Assembly: GCA_963580455.1 (NCBI GenBank)
Contig: OY756965.1
Coordinates: 12,501 to 76,500, forward strand
Reading direction: 5' to 3'
From: Euonymus europaeus
Lineage: Eukaryota; Streptophyta; Magnoliopsida; Celastrales; Celastraceae
Length of the DNA: 64,000 nucleotides
Shown here: in pieces, positions 31,306-42,344 of the stretch
How positions within the stretch are numbered: the first letter of the stretch is position 1
Layout of the letters: each line of letters begins with the position of its first letter
Notes under the pieces: generated by a model
Database searches by the model: none
Told to the model about the DNA's origin: nothing
What the model saw: the letters and a program-made list of their open reading frames with translations, nothing else
Translations under genes and position numbers: made by a program

Positions 31306-31548
31306 TCTCGAATGCACTACCATCGTGAGCCCAGCTCTAGGCTCTCGATTGGGTTTTTCCTTTTGTACAGAGCATGCTTTACTTATTGCAAATAAATTGC
31401 ATAGCATGGCTAATGCATGTAGTTTCATCACTTATCTTCATTCACTTTTCTTAAAATAAAGTATTCTTGTTCTGAATTCAATGTTCACTCATTTTTATTC
31501 CTTCCATTTCTCTTTTCCCAATTCTAGTTTATTTTATGTCTTTAACAG
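31302..31548 (+). other. Ogre intron between protease and RT
   Basis: A GT at 31302-31303 and an AG at 31547-31548 preceded by a T-rich tract and a TTTAACAG end. Removing these 247 bp takes out the gag-protease stop and keeps the downstream RT frame in phase, so the two ORFs would be read as one. Ogre elements are known for exactly such an intron. The donor context (AAGA/GTAATC) is moderate. Confidence 0.7.
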
Positions 31549-34500
31549 GCATGAAAATGATGATAACAAAGAGGATGAGCTTAACGAACCAGATTTTTGT
31601 GCACCTATTAGTAATATCGAACTTGATTATGAATTTGAGGATGAAATTGAAATTCTACCAGAGATGTTGAGACAAGTAAATCAAGAGAAGAAAATAATTC
31701 AGCCTCACCAAGAATTCATTGATATTATCAATTTAGGGACTGAGAAGGAGAAAAAAGAGGTGAAGGTTGGAACTGCCTTAAAAAGGGAAGAAAAAGAAAG
31801 ATTGATAGATTTATTGCACAGTTATCGAGATATATTTGCTTGGTCATATCAAGACATGCCTGGGCTAGACACGAACATAGTAGTTCACAGGTTGCCATTG
31901 AAACCAGATTGTTCGCCAGTAAAACAGAAACTGAGGAGATTAAAGCCAGAGGTGTTGTTGAAAATTAGAGATGAGGTCAAAAAACAATTTGATGCTGGCT
32001 TTTTAGCAGTATCACATTATCCTGAATGGGTGGCGAATATTGTGCCAGTTCCAAAAAAAGATGGCAAAGTCCGAATGTGTGTTGATTACAGAGACCTTAA
32101 TGGTGCGAGCCCGAAAGATAACTTCCCTCTACCTCACATTGATGTATTGGTAGACAATACTGCAGGGCATTCTACTTTCTCTTTTATGGATGGTTTTTCG
32201 GGATATAATCAGATCAGAATGGCACCAGAAGATCGTGAAAAAACGACTTTCATCACCCTTTGGGGAACCTTTTGTTATAAAGTGATGTCATTTGGGTTGA
32301 AGAATGCAGGAGCTACATATCAAAGGGCTATGGTCACTTTGTTTCATGATATGATGCATAAGGAAATTGAGGTATATGTTGATGATATGATAGCAAAGAC
32401 AAAGGAAAGTGAAGATCACATTGTAAATCTCCAAAAGTTGTTTGGTAGATTGAGGAAACATCAATTAAAGTTAAATCCGGCCAAATGCACATTTGGAGCT
32501 ACCTCAGGAAAGTTGTTAGGATTTATTGTCAGTAAGAAAGGAATTGAAGTAGATCCTGACAAAGTTAAGGCAATTATGGAAATGCCACCACCTCGCACGG
32601 AGAAGGAGATCAGAGGATTCTTAGGAAGGTTGAATTATATTTCACGTTTTATTTCACAGTTGACAGCCACATGTGAACCCATTTTCAAATTGTTGCGCAA
32701 GAATAGTCCAACCGAGTGGAATGAAAATTGTCAAGTCGCTTTTGAGAAGATTAAGCAGTATTTACAAAATCCACCAGTGTTAATGCCACCTGTTGCAGGA
32801 AGACCATTGATTCTTTACTTGACTATTTCAGACAGCTCAATGGGATGTATGCTTGGACAACATGATTCATCTGGGAAGATAGAGCATGCCATTTACTATT
32901 TGAGTAAGAAGTTTACAAATTGTGAGATGAACTATTCTATGCTTGAAAAAACCTGTTGTTCACTAGCATGGGTTGCTCACAGACTTCGACAATACATGCT
33001 TTATCATACCACATGGTTGATTTCTAAAATGGATCCCATCAAGTATATTTTTGAAAAGCCATCACTCTCGGGAAGAATAGCCAAGTGGCAAATGTTATTG
33101 TCTGAATATGATATTCAGTATGTCACACGAAAGGCTATAAAAGGAAGTGCTATAGCGGACTATTTGGCGGAGCGAGCAATTGATGACTTTCAGCCTATGA
33201 TCGTTGGTTTTCCAGATAGTGATATTATGGCCTTATCCATAGAAGAGATGAGTTTGGAACAGTCTGAAAAATGGACCCTACTATTTGATGGTGCATCTAA
33301 TATGATAGGATGTGGAATTGGGGCAGCACTTATATCACCAGAGGGGAAAGTCACGCCATTTACTGCCAAATTATACTTTGAGTGCACCAATAACGTTGCT
33401 GAATATGAGGCATGTGCAATGGGGATTCAAGCAGCTATAGATGTCGGAATTAAAAGGTTACAGGTTTATGGAGACTCACAGTTAGTAATCCGACAATTGA
33501 ATGATGAATGGGAAACCAAGGATTCTAAACTGGTGCCCTACTATCAGTTTATCAAAAAGATGATCAAGTCATTTGATTGGATTGAACTTGACCATATCCC
33601 AAGAGAACAAAATCAGATAGCAGATGCTTTGGCAACCCTAGCAGCAATGTTTGATTTAGATCCGCGAGGAGAAGTCCAGGTCATTAAAATTGAGAAGAGA
33701 GAGGAAAATGCATATTGTTCAAATATAGAAGAGGAATTGGATGGTAAACCGTGGTATTATGACGTGAAGAAATACTTGGAAAGAAGAGAGTATCCCCCAG
33801 ATGCCTCAGAAAATGACAAGCGCACCATACGAAGACTCTCTAGTTCCTTTCTGTTAGAAGGAAATGTGTTATATAAGAGAAGTTCAGGATTTGTACTCCT
33901 TCGATGTGTGAATATTGATGAAGCTAAACAGATTATGAAAGAGATTCATGAAGGAATTTGTGGAACTCACTCTAGTGGGTACTCGATGGCAAGGAAGATA
34001 TTGCGAGCAGGCTACTATTGGCTCACTATGGAAAGGGATTGCATCAGCTATGCAATCAGATGCCACAAGTGTCAAATTTACGCTGACAAAACTCATGTTC
34101 CAGTGAACCCCCTACATGTATTAGCAGCCCCATGGCCATTTTCTATGTGGGGTTTAGATGTTATTGGCCCAATTGAGCCAAAAGCTTCCAATGGACATCG
34201 CTTCATTCTAGTCGCGATTGATTATTTTACAAAGTGGGTGGAAGCAAATTCGTATGCTAATGTGACAAGTAATGTCATCGTTCGATTTTTGAGGAAAGAT
34301 ATTGTTTGTCGCTATGGGGTTCCTGAAAGGATCATTACTGACAATGGCACAAATTTCAATAGCAGGATAATGAATGATTTCTGTAAGCAGTTTAAGATCA
34401 AACATCATAATTCATCTCCTTATCGTCCTAAGATGAATGGGGCTGTTGAGGCAGCTAACAAAAATATTAAGAAGATCATTCAAAAGATGACAGAAAATTA

Positions 34501-34999
34501 CAAAGATTGGCACGAAAAGCTTCCCTTTGCTTTATACGGATATCGGACTTCTGTGCGCACTTCCACTGGTGAAAGTCCTTTTGCTCTAGTATATGGAACA
34601 GAAGCAGTTATTCCTGTTGAAGTGGAAATTCCTTCACTAAGAGTGGTGGTAGAGGCCAACTTGGAGGAGACAGAATGGGTTCGAAGTCGATATGAACATT
34701 TAAATTTTATCGAGGAGAGGAGATTGGGGGCCCTTTGTAGAGGACAACTTTATCAAAAACGAATGGTAAGAGCACATCATAAGAAAGTGCGCCTTCGTTG
34801 TTTCAGAGAAGGAGATTTAGTATTAAAAATGATCCAACCACCTCAAAAAGATCATCGAGGAAAATGGACTCCTACTTATGAAGGACCATATGTGGTGAAG
34901 AAATCATTCTCTGGTGGAGCAGTAGTTTTGACAAAAATGGATGGCGATGATCTTTCTCATCCTGTGAATGCCGATGTCCTGAAGCGATATTATGCATAA
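31549..34999 (+). CDS. Ogre pol: RT, RNase H, archaeal-type RNase H, integrase
   Basis: The open frame begins at ATG 31481, but the likely start of translation is through the splice at 31549. Numbering from 31481: RT about 135-310 with F-M-D-G-F-S-G and YVDD at 299-302; gypsy RNase H about 430-565; a second RNase H of archaeal type about 596-725 (F-D-G-A-S, E-Y-E-A, G-D-S-Q, A-D-A); integrase with H-H-C-C finger about 821-867, catalytic D near 892, D in T-D-N-G near 952 and E in the A-V-E-A block near 988, then a C-terminal domain ending K-R-Y-Y-A. No frame break is seen, so the element may be autonomous. Confidence 0.92.
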
Positions 35000-36118
35000 A
35001 AAAAAAAGAAAAAAAACAAAACAAACAAAACAAAAAAAAAAAAAGAGAAAAAAAGAAAAAAAGAAGAAATATGCTAAAGTGAAAACCCTTTTGGGCGCTT
35101 TAGGCAAGAAGCTATCAAGGATGGCTGGGAGACATTCGGTTAGAATCCACAAATGGTCAAGTAAAGACAGATGTATTTCAGAATACAGTGAGCGGCCAGT
35201 GGGGGTTGACTACGGGTTCAATGCTTATCAAAGTTCATGATTAAATTCGACAATTGCGAAGTAGGTGCACACAAAAACTGGGGCAGTTTTTGCGCAGAGT
35301 CTGGGTTTAGTTATTGAGTGCTTGTAAAAGAAATTCTATTTTTCTAAATTTCTTGAGCCTTCATATGTATATATTCTTCCTGAAAGGAATTGTTTCAGCT
35401 CTCTATCTACCTTTTTTCAATAAATACTCAGTAAATGATCATTCATAATCCTTTGTTTCATTTGCTAGCCTTTCCACAAAACTTCTTGTACATATATTCT
35501 CTTAAATATTTTTTGCTTCTCATGTGCATAGCCATGCTGTTAAATTTATTGAGAATAAGTTTTGACATAAATATGTGGAAAACAAGTGCATTAGAAGATT
35601 GTTCTTAGCAAGGAATTAATAGGATTTGGTACTCTGGATTGATCAAGAGCTAAGAGAAATCAGGGGATATGACAAATTGACAAAGAGATTACCAAAAGAC
35701 GGTTTAAAGGCATTCGCTAAGTGGAAAATCTTGTACAAGGGGTGTGCTTTTATCTATGGAGATATGGAATCAGGATTCATGCAACAGATTTCTTCCCTAG
35801 TTGGAGTACCAAGAATCTTGATAAATTCTCCAAGTGGGCGACTGCATTTTCTTCAGGATCACGAAATAAGTGAAGGCTCGACAGTAACTATGGACCATGA
35901 TCACAAAACAGTTGACAGTTATAGAAATATCCATATTTTAACGATTCGTGATTGTGCAAGTACAAGGGATGACGGATGACAGATGACAAGGGGTCATGTA
36001 TGATTGCATCATTTTGCATCATTTGCATGTTTTCATTTCTCATATTAATAGAAAATGGGATAGTTACAACATGAGGATAACTTTGCCAAGAATTGCTTAC
36101 ACATTCAAGTATTTGTTT
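35000..36118 (+). other. Ogre 3' region, A-rich start, one short ORF
   Basis: Begins with an A/AAG-rich tract (35000-35070). A 117-codon open frame at 35626-35979 (with a Trp near the start and a His/Asp-rich end) has no family I recognise; it could be a remnant or chance. Apart from this nothing is clear. Confidence 0.4.
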
Positions 36119-36600
36119 AGCCAAGCCGGGAATGGCGCAATGATCCCGAGCACTTTCATTTTCCTCTTTAGTTCAGCCAAGCCGGGAGTGGCACAATGAT
36201 CCCGAGCACTTTCATTTTCCTCTTTTGTTTAGCCAAGCCGGGAGTGGCGCAATGATCCCGAGCACTTTCATTTTCCTCTTTAGTTCAGCCAAGCCGGGAG
36301 TGGCACAATGATCCCGAGCACTTTCATTTTCCTCTTTTGTTTAGCCAAGCCGGGAATGGCGCAATGATCCCGAGCACTTTCATTTTCCTCTTTAGTTCAG
36401 CCAAGCCGGGAGTGGCACAATGATCCCGAGCACTTTCATTTTCCTCTTTAGTTCAGCCAAGCCGGGAATGGCGCAAGGATCCCGAGCACTTTTCCGTTTT
36501 ATTTGTTCAGCCAAGTCAGGAGTGGCGCAATGATCCCAAGCACTTTTATTTTCCCCTTCAGTTTAGTTGAGCCGGGAATGACACGTTGATCCCGAACTCC
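36119..36600 (+). repeat. 56-bp tandem repeats in the Ogre 3' region
   Basis: CCAAGCCGGGA..GGC begins at 36121, 36177, 36233, 36289, 36345, 36401 and 36457, an exact 56-bp period, then degenerate units at 36511 and about 36565. Units alternate between two versions (GGAATGGCGC / GGAGTGGCAC; TTTAGTTCAG / TTTTGTTTAG), suggesting expansion in pairs. 3' tandem repeats are common in Tat-lineage elements. Confidence 0.9.
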
Positions 36601-36720
36601 TTTCTTGTCCTTTATCACGATCAAGTCGTAGGACACTTAAAGAGACTGTATTTTTTATATGTACCAAATAAAATCGATTTACTACACCTTTGTGTGCCAT
36701 TTACTTCGTAAAGGTCACAC

Positions 36721-36733
36721 AAAGGGGGGCAGC
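36721..36733 (+). other. Polypurine tract of the Ogre element
   Basis: AAAGGGGGGCAGC lies immediately before the 3' LTR start at 36734, the expected place for plus-strand priming. Confidence 0.75.
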
Positions 36734-38583
36734 TGTAGTACCCGATTTTTGTCCGGATAAGACTTATTTGGTCATATAAAAAATTATTGTTTAAAAATAA
36801 ATAAAATTGGTATGGAGAAAAGCCCAAATTCGTTGGCAAACTAGGTCCATTCTCACGAGCCCAATAAATCAAGTCCAAAAATAAATAAAAATAATAAAAT
36901 AAATAAAGAGGGAATTCGGTTTGGGACTCTTGATCCATTTGTTATTCTCCTTTTCAATCTCAAAATCCTTTCTTCAAATCCTATTCTTATTAAACTTATC
37001 TCTTTACCTTTAGTTTTACCTAAACCTCCTTCACCTATAAATAGGTTTCTTTTCCACCATAAAAAGGATTCTTTTTTTTTTTTTGGGAGAGGGGGAGCCG
37101 TATCTCTCTTTTGGGAGCTAACCACCATCTTTTCAATTTTTCCTCTACAAGCTGTCACTTCCTTATTCCCTTGACTTATTGACTTCTCCTCCATCTCACC
37201 ACAATTTCTATTGCTCAGGTCTCTTATCACCTACCCTTGCTAAATCATCCAATTATCATATATCACTAATTTGAGCCTAATCGAGCACTGTCACTCATCC
37301 GATTTCCTCCATCACAGGTGATTTATATGTACTCTTTCTGCACTTTTGATATATGTATGCATAGGTATATTTAGATACATATATATATATATATATATAT
37401 GAATGTTGTGGGTGTTTATTATATATATTTGTGCACTTTTGAAAAGTTGTGTGTGCATGTTATATATGAATGTTGTGTATGTGTGTATTATATATATCTA
37501 TGCGTAAATATATTGGTGCCATGTTCATGTGCTGTAGATATGAGTTACATAATGTCAGACTGTACATACCTATATATATATATATATGCCGATTATATAT
37601 GCATGTGCGGGTGTTGTGTATATATGTGCTTTGATTGATATTGATATTTTATACCTATATACGTGTAAATCTATGGTGGATGATGCTTTGTATATGTTTA
37701 TATTAATAGGTTTTTATGTGATGTCATGTATGTATATTGTGTGTATATATATTTGGATTTGATAGATCGTTAGTTGACCCTTAGCAAATTACCGAATTAA
37801 ATACCAAAAGTTGGTATTCTTAGCGATAGTTCAATGTCATAAGTTGGAATTTTAAGGATTCAAATACCATAAGTTGGTGCCTTTTTTGAAACTTACCAAA
37901 AGTTGGTAACGAATTTGCGTTGGTGATAAATAAACCATTTATTTTCGATGTTTCTACGAATAATTGGTTTTTTTTTAATGAAATTAATTTATTTTTTCCT
38001 TATGGTCAATAGTTGACCCAAACTTTTTCTTTAAAAATCTTTCCAAAAACTATCATAAGTTGATAGTGTTTCAAAAATCAAATTTAACTATCATAAGTTG
38101 ATAGTGTTTCAAAAATCAAATTTCTTTTAAAACTATCATAAGTTGATTGTGTTTTTACAAAACCTTTTTTTTATTTATTTAAATGGGCAATGTTTTCCCA
38201 CACAAAAATAGCTTTGCTACTCATCTAAAATTATTTCATGTTTCTTGCATAGAAATTATGAGAATTAAAGATGAGACACCAATTTTTAAAACAAACTCTA
38301 TCATTTTTTTATGTCTTGCAAAGAGCAAGCTTTCGTAGGGTAGTCATCTAATTAATAAGGTAACTGTTTTCAAACAGGTGTTATGGGGTGCTAATACCTT
38401 CCTCATGCTCAATCGACCCCCGTTCCCTTTTTCTCTGGTTCGCAGGTTTTTTTGGGTGTCCAATTGCACCTTAAATCAATTGGTGGCGACTCTCGAGTTT
38501 TTTTTTATATATTTTTGTGTTACGAAATAATATTATTTTACAGGAGTATTTCGCCGATCCGCGTCGTGACCCCGGTTGCGACA
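36734..38583 (+). repeat. 3' LTR of the Ogre/Tat element
   Basis: 1850 bp, almost identical to the 5' LTR (1852 bp). Visible differences: a shorter TA microsatellite near 37380, a C/A change in it, and T for C at about 37470. Ends in GCGACA before the CATAT target duplication. Confidence 0.92.
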
Positions 38584-39637
38584 CATATGCTTGTGGTAAA
38601 TAAAGTTTTTTACAAAATCCATAATCTCCTTTTATCTGTCTAGTAGTATGAATATCTAAACATTTTTCTACTAAGCATTCCATAATAAATTGTGCTTTAA
38701 AGAAGATACTATTAAGTTGAGGTTGAATCTGATCTTTCTTATCTTTATATTTTTGGGTAATTATTCGACCAAATGGATCTGGTAACTTATCAAACATCTT
38801 TAACCCTATATTTTCATCATGAGAACATCCGGCTATACTAGCTAAGAAACAGAAATCTGGAAGAAATTTTTTAACATATATCCATTCGGTAAGTTGGATT
38901 TTTTCTAATTCTCTTAAAGCTTTTACTTGGGTTTCAGTTCCTCCTACTCCTGGATGTTCCTTTCCTAATAATAATGCATATATAGTATTTGTAAAATTAT
39001 GAGGATTTGGCCCTAAGGATGTAAGCCTATTATAATCATTTAAATATTTAGCTTTAAATTGTTCCCATGTGGCTCTAACGGATTGTCCTAAAAATCCTTC
39101 TAAATAACTATACATTTGGTCACCTGTCTGGTCAAAGCCATATTTTTCTTGTTGTTCTCTGATTACTATTGTTGACCAAGCTTCTATTACTGTTTCCCAA
39201 TTTTGTATATCATGAGCAGCTATATTTAGTACTCTACCCTGATCAATTAATTTTGAATTATCTATTTTTTCCCTTGTGTATTTATTTTGTGTTGGTTGTC
39301 CTATTTTTTCATTTTCTCTATAATTATCAATTTTATGTCTAGTTGGATATCCTGTAGTTGATGTACTAGAGTTGGGCATTAATGGTCTAGATGATGATTC
39401 TGCTTCATCCATCAAATTTATTAAAATCTCCTGATTTTGCATTTCTATTGATTGGTTGACCGTCAAAGGTTCTTCTATATATAGATTTCTTTTAAAATAT
39501 ACATTTCCATCTTTATCTTGTATAAAGCCATCATTTTGGTTTATTATACCCTTATCTATTGCTTCCTGTTCTGCTAATAACAGATCATCGAAAGTCAATT
39601 CTAACTCCTTTGGAAAAATAATCTTATTTTCTTCCAT
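38584..39637 (-). pseudogene. Viral coat protein gene, N-terminal part (copy 4, split by Ogre)
   Basis: The coat frame from ATG 39637 (14-nt overlap with the movement protein) to the insertion. There is no stop at codon 23 here, unlike copy 1. The open frame runs on into LTR sequence. It lacks the basic region, zinc knuckle and tail, which lie at 22398-22899. Confidence 0.85.
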
Positions 39638-40583
39638 GAATAGGTTCTTCTGTTTTTTCATCTTTCGAAGTCGATCCAGTTACTGATTGGTCATTATAAT
39701 TAGCAAACCTAAAAGAAACTCGTCCGTTAGATATAAACGATTTTTGGGTTTGTGGTACTATAACTGAGTCTTGTTTTTCAAAAATTTTTGAAACGTTCCA
39801 TTCTTGTCCCGCATTAAGCGCGCTTGGAATTTCCATAGGAAATATCATTCTTATACCTTTTGAGGCTATACTATCTACTAGTCCTTTAATTCCTAATTTA
39901 TATTGGGTATCATTTGAATCTGTCAATTTTCCTATGAATCCAATAAACATTTCAAAATTCGAAACCGAGATATCGAAATCTTCATATCCTTTAGTCATAA
40001 ATGATATTTGTATTCTATTGAGATCTTTGACACAAACTGAAAAGTTTGGTGAATGATAGACTAATCCTAAACAGTTATTCATATCTATTTCCATAGATGC
40101 TATTGTTGATTTGTCAGGATTCTTGAAAGCTTTATCATGGATTACGACTAACGTCTTAGTTCCTAATCCTTTTCTGTGTAGTGCTTTAACTCCTATTACT
40201 ATTAATCCTAGGTGAGCATATTGTCTTTGAAGTCTTTCTAATGCTTCAATAGTTTCTCGTTCTAGTAGAGGTATTGTGATAGGTTCTGATGATACTGTTA
40301 TGTCAACTTCTCGTTGTGACCTAAATAATGAAGATGTCCTAGTAAATCTTCCTATTTCATATAATTTCCTAGGATCCATTAATTCTATATCATTATTCGA
40401 GAATATTTCCGTATCTTTTTTAATATCTGCTACATCGTCCAATTGCCTGGTTTTCTTTATTGGTTGTTTGAATATTCTGTCCAAAAAAGATATAGGATTT
40501 TTAGAGACTGTTAATGTAGGTTCAGTCTTAATTTTAGCTCCAATACGGCTAAATGGTGATTCTGTTTTTATCAGACTTGTCAT
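39624..40583 (-). CDS. Viral movement protein, 30K superfamily (copy 4)
   Basis: The same 319-aa protein as in copy 1, with no difference noticed. ATGA overlap with the 108-aa ORF upstream and a 14-nt overlap with the coat start downstream. This copy is linked to a promoter and primer site. Confidence 0.8.
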   Translation of the reverse strand: MTSLIKTESPFSRIGAKIKTEPTLTVSKNPISFLDRIFKQPIKKTRQLDDVADIKKDTEIFSNNDIELMDPRKLYEIGRFTRTSSLFRSQREVDITVSSEPITIPLLERETIEALERLQRQYAHLGLIVIGVKALHRKGLGTKTLVVIHDKAFKNPDKSTIASMEIDMNNCLGLVYHSPNFSVCVKDLNRIQISFMTKGYEDFDISVSNFEMFIGFIGKLTDSNDTQYKLGIKGLVDSIASKGIRMIFPMEIPSALNAGQEWNVSKIFEKQDSVIVPQTQKSFISNGRVSFRFANYNDQSVTGSTSKDEKTEEPIHGRK

Positions 40584-40906
40584 TCTGATTTTTCCGTACT
40601 CCTAGCAAATTTAACAGGTCCAATTGCAGGTCTTTTTCTGTCTCCTACTTTCATATTCTCTATCATATAGATGATTTTATCCAATTCTGGGTCAATTCTA
40701 AATTTGTGTTCAACATTAGTTATTATGTTATTAATCTTCGAGTGTAATTCTACTAGTAATGATATAATAGTATTATTTTGAGCGACTATTATCTTGTCTA
40801 ATCCTAATGCTCCTGTTTGAGGGGCATGGTGAAAACCTATTGGATTATCAGAGTATTCTTCAGTATTTCTTAATGCTGCTGTGTAATCTCCGCTTTTCTC
40901 AGTCAT
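40580..40906 (-). CDS. Viral 108-aa ORF (copy 4)
   Basis: Identical in frame and length to copy 1 (1069-1395). Overlaps the preceding -1-frame ORF by 8 nt and the movement protein by 4 nt. Role unknown; a small virion-associated or nucleic-acid-binding protein is a guess from size, basic C-terminus and helical middle. Confidence 0.6.
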   Translation of the reverse strand: MTEKSGDYTAALRNTEEYSDNPIGFHHAPQTGALGLDKIIVAQNNTIISLLVELHSKINNIITNVEHKFRIDPELDKIIYMIENMKVGDRKRPAIGPVKFARSTEKSE

Positions 40907-41057
40907 GGATATTTAATTTTATTTTCAAATCTTGTATTGATTTCATTATTGGTTCTAGATTTATTATGTTATTTTTCATAAGAATAGACTTATTTTGATC
41001 AAAAATATAATCAATATTTGATGCTAATTGTCTTAGTTCTTTTAACATATTATCCAT
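40899..41057 (-). CDS. Viral small ORF in the -1 frame (copy 4)
   Basis: A 52-aa ORF from its own ATG, or the -1 extension of the 61-aa ORF through the GGGAAAA heptamer at 41093-41099. Sequence as in copy 1, so if the frame change is a mutation it predates the copies. Confidence 0.5.
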   Translation of the reverse strand: MDNMLKELRQLASNIDYIFDQNKSILMKNNIINLEPIMKSIQDLKIKLNIHD

Positions 41058-41086
41058 CCTTTCATGTAATTCTCTGAATTCAATAT

Positions 41087-41272
41087 CTAATGTTTTCCCT
41101 GAGATATGATTAAATCAATTAAACTATTCATTTGGCAATTCTTTGCAGAGTGTAACTCATGTTCATACCCATTCTCAAAATGACAATTATGTTTAAAATG
41201 TCCTATTTTTCTTATTCCTTTAACTCTTTCAGGAATTAATAGTTCTATGCTGTCAATTTGTCTATCCGTCAT
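41087..41272 (-). CDS. Viral small ORF, 61 aa (copy 4)
   Basis: Same His/Cys-rich 61-aa ORF as in copy 1, with the G GGA AAA heptamer just before its stop. Overlaps the 95-aa ORF by 11 nt. Confidence 0.55.
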   Translation of the reverse strand: MTDRQIDSIELLIPERVKGIRKIGHFKHNCHFENGYEHELHSAKNCQMNSLIDLIISQGKH

Positions 41273-41549
41273 GTTGGAGGATAATATTCAGATTCCTATA
41301 AAACATCGTGGTATTTAGATCATTAATAATTTTATTGATAAGATATATTTTATTACTCATGTTTAAGCATTCGCATTCAGTTCTTGGTAATCTCCTGTGG
41401 AGATCTCTACATGTCTGAGCCCTTATTCTATAATTAGTGTCTAATTGTTCTAGCATAGTTACTATATGCCTTATTAAATTTTTATCTGTTAAATCTAATA
41501 ATGATATCACTTCTTCAAGTTTTTCAACTATTACACTAGTTTGGTCCAT
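41262..41549 (-). CDS. Viral small ORF, 95 aa (copy 4)
   Basis: Paralogue of the 99-aa ORF just upstream, with the C-E-C pair and NKIYLIN segment. 14-nt overlap with it. No difference from copy 1 noticed. Confidence 0.65.
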   Translation of the reverse strand: MDQTSVIVEKLEEVISLLDLTDKNLIRHIVTMLEQLDTNYRIRAQTCRDLHRRLPRTECECLNMSNKIYLINKIINDLNTTMFYRNLNIILQHDG

Positions 41550-41835
41550 TATTTAGTGGTGGTGGTCTTTGTCTTACTCTATTTGGAATTCTAATATCTA
41601 TGATATTTTCTAGTGCTGATATAATTTGATTAATTAAGTATATTTTATTTTCTATTTCAACACATATACATGTGTTAAGGTTCATATATTGATGCATATT
41701 TTGACATTCTTGTAAATCCATTAATTGAAACGTGCGTAAATCATCCATAGTTTCTATTGTTCGTCTAATCTTTTCTGGGTCTATCAAATTTAAGGATGCC
41801 ATGATATTTTTCCAATTAAGAAAGTTAGGATCCAT
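41536..41835 (-). CDS. Viral small ORF, 99 aa (copy 4)
   Basis: C-I-C pair and NKIYLIN segment as in the 95-aa ORF. ATG 3 nt after the stop of the 85-aa ORF. K in place of E near residue 9 compared with copy 1. Confidence 0.65.
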   Translation of the reverse strand: MDPNFLNWKNIMASLNLIDPEKIRRTIETMDDLRTFQLMDLQECQNMHQYMNLNTCICVEIENKIYLINQIISALENIIDIRIPNRVRQRPPPLNNGPN

Positions 41836-41838
41836 TCC

Positions 41839-42096
41839 TTATTCTAGTTTAGCTTTTATTACAAATTTTCTCTGATATAATAATTGTAATTGTATTAATG
41901 TTCCTTGAACCTCTTGGCAAGAATTAAGATGTCTCCAATAGGCCAATCTCTCTAGTTTTTTTACTAGGATTGGTTCCCAATAATTACAATAATTCAAATC
42001 TGCATCTTCTATTGGAAAATAGTATTTATCGTATTGTCTCCTTATTTTTTCTAAATAATATTTCCAGGTTCCATCTATTACAGTGTATTCATTCAT
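41839..42096 (-). CDS. Viral small ORF, 85 aa
   Basis: Tyr/Trp-rich 85-aa protein with a helical C-terminus. Its ATG overlaps the stop of the 83-aa ORF (ATGA). Only its end is present in copy 1 (1-136). No known family. Confidence 0.6.
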   Translation of the reverse strand: MNEYTVIDGTWKYYLEKIRRQYDKYYFPIEDADLNYCNYWEPILVKKLERLAYWRHLNSCQEVQGTLIQLQLLYQRKFVIKAKLE

Positions 42097-42344
42097 ATTA
42101 CTCTCCTAGTTAAAACATCAGTTAATGAACAAATTACTTCATACGTGTCTTGCCATTTTATACTGAGTTCTGTTATTCTTTCTTCAATCGTATAATATAA
42201 AGTAGACAAAACCTCATCTTCCAAGGAATTCCTAGGATGGTCATGTCTCAAGTTATCTACTGTTGATGCTACGTTACTGAGTCCATCTATTCTCATACTA
42301 AAATTTTCTAGACGTGCATATAATGTAAATATTCTGTCCGTCAT
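42093..42344 (-). CDS. Viral small ORF, 83 aa (paralogue of the previous 82-aa ORF)
   Basis: 83 aa. The C-terminal half (L-S-T-L-Y-Y-T-I-E-E-R-I, then K-W-Q-D) matches the upstream ORF (L-S-I-L-F-Y-I-I-D-D-R-I, then Q-W-Q-D) residue by residue at similar spacing. ATGA overlaps join it to both neighbours. Function unknown. Confidence 0.62.
   Translation of the reverse strand: MTDRIFTLYARLENFSMRIDGLSNVASTVDNLRHDHPRNSLEDEVLSTLYYTIEERITELSIKWQDTYEVICSLTDVLTRRVI

Larger units (their letters stand above)
22900..38583 (+). mobile_element. Complete Ty3/gypsy retrotransposon, Ogre/Tat lineage (15.7 kb)
   Basis: Two nearly identical LTRs of about 1.85 kb, a primer site, an extra ORF before gag, gag-protease, a short intron, then RT, RNase H, a second archaeal-type RNase H and integrase, a repeat-rich 3' region and a polypurine tract. 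The extra ORF1, the dual RNase H and the intron between protease and RT are known marks of Ogre/Tat elements. It inserted in the viral coat gene. LTR differences are a 2-bp microsatellite change and about two substitutions by eye, so the insertion is young and later than the viral integration. Confidence 0.93.

Noticed and set aside
34992..35240. 82-codon Lys-rich frame after Ogre pol
   Set aside because: The product of an A-rich tract, no conserved features.
36119..36600. CRISPR-like array
   Set aside because: Units are contiguous 56-bp tandem repeats without spacers, inside a plant retrotransposon.
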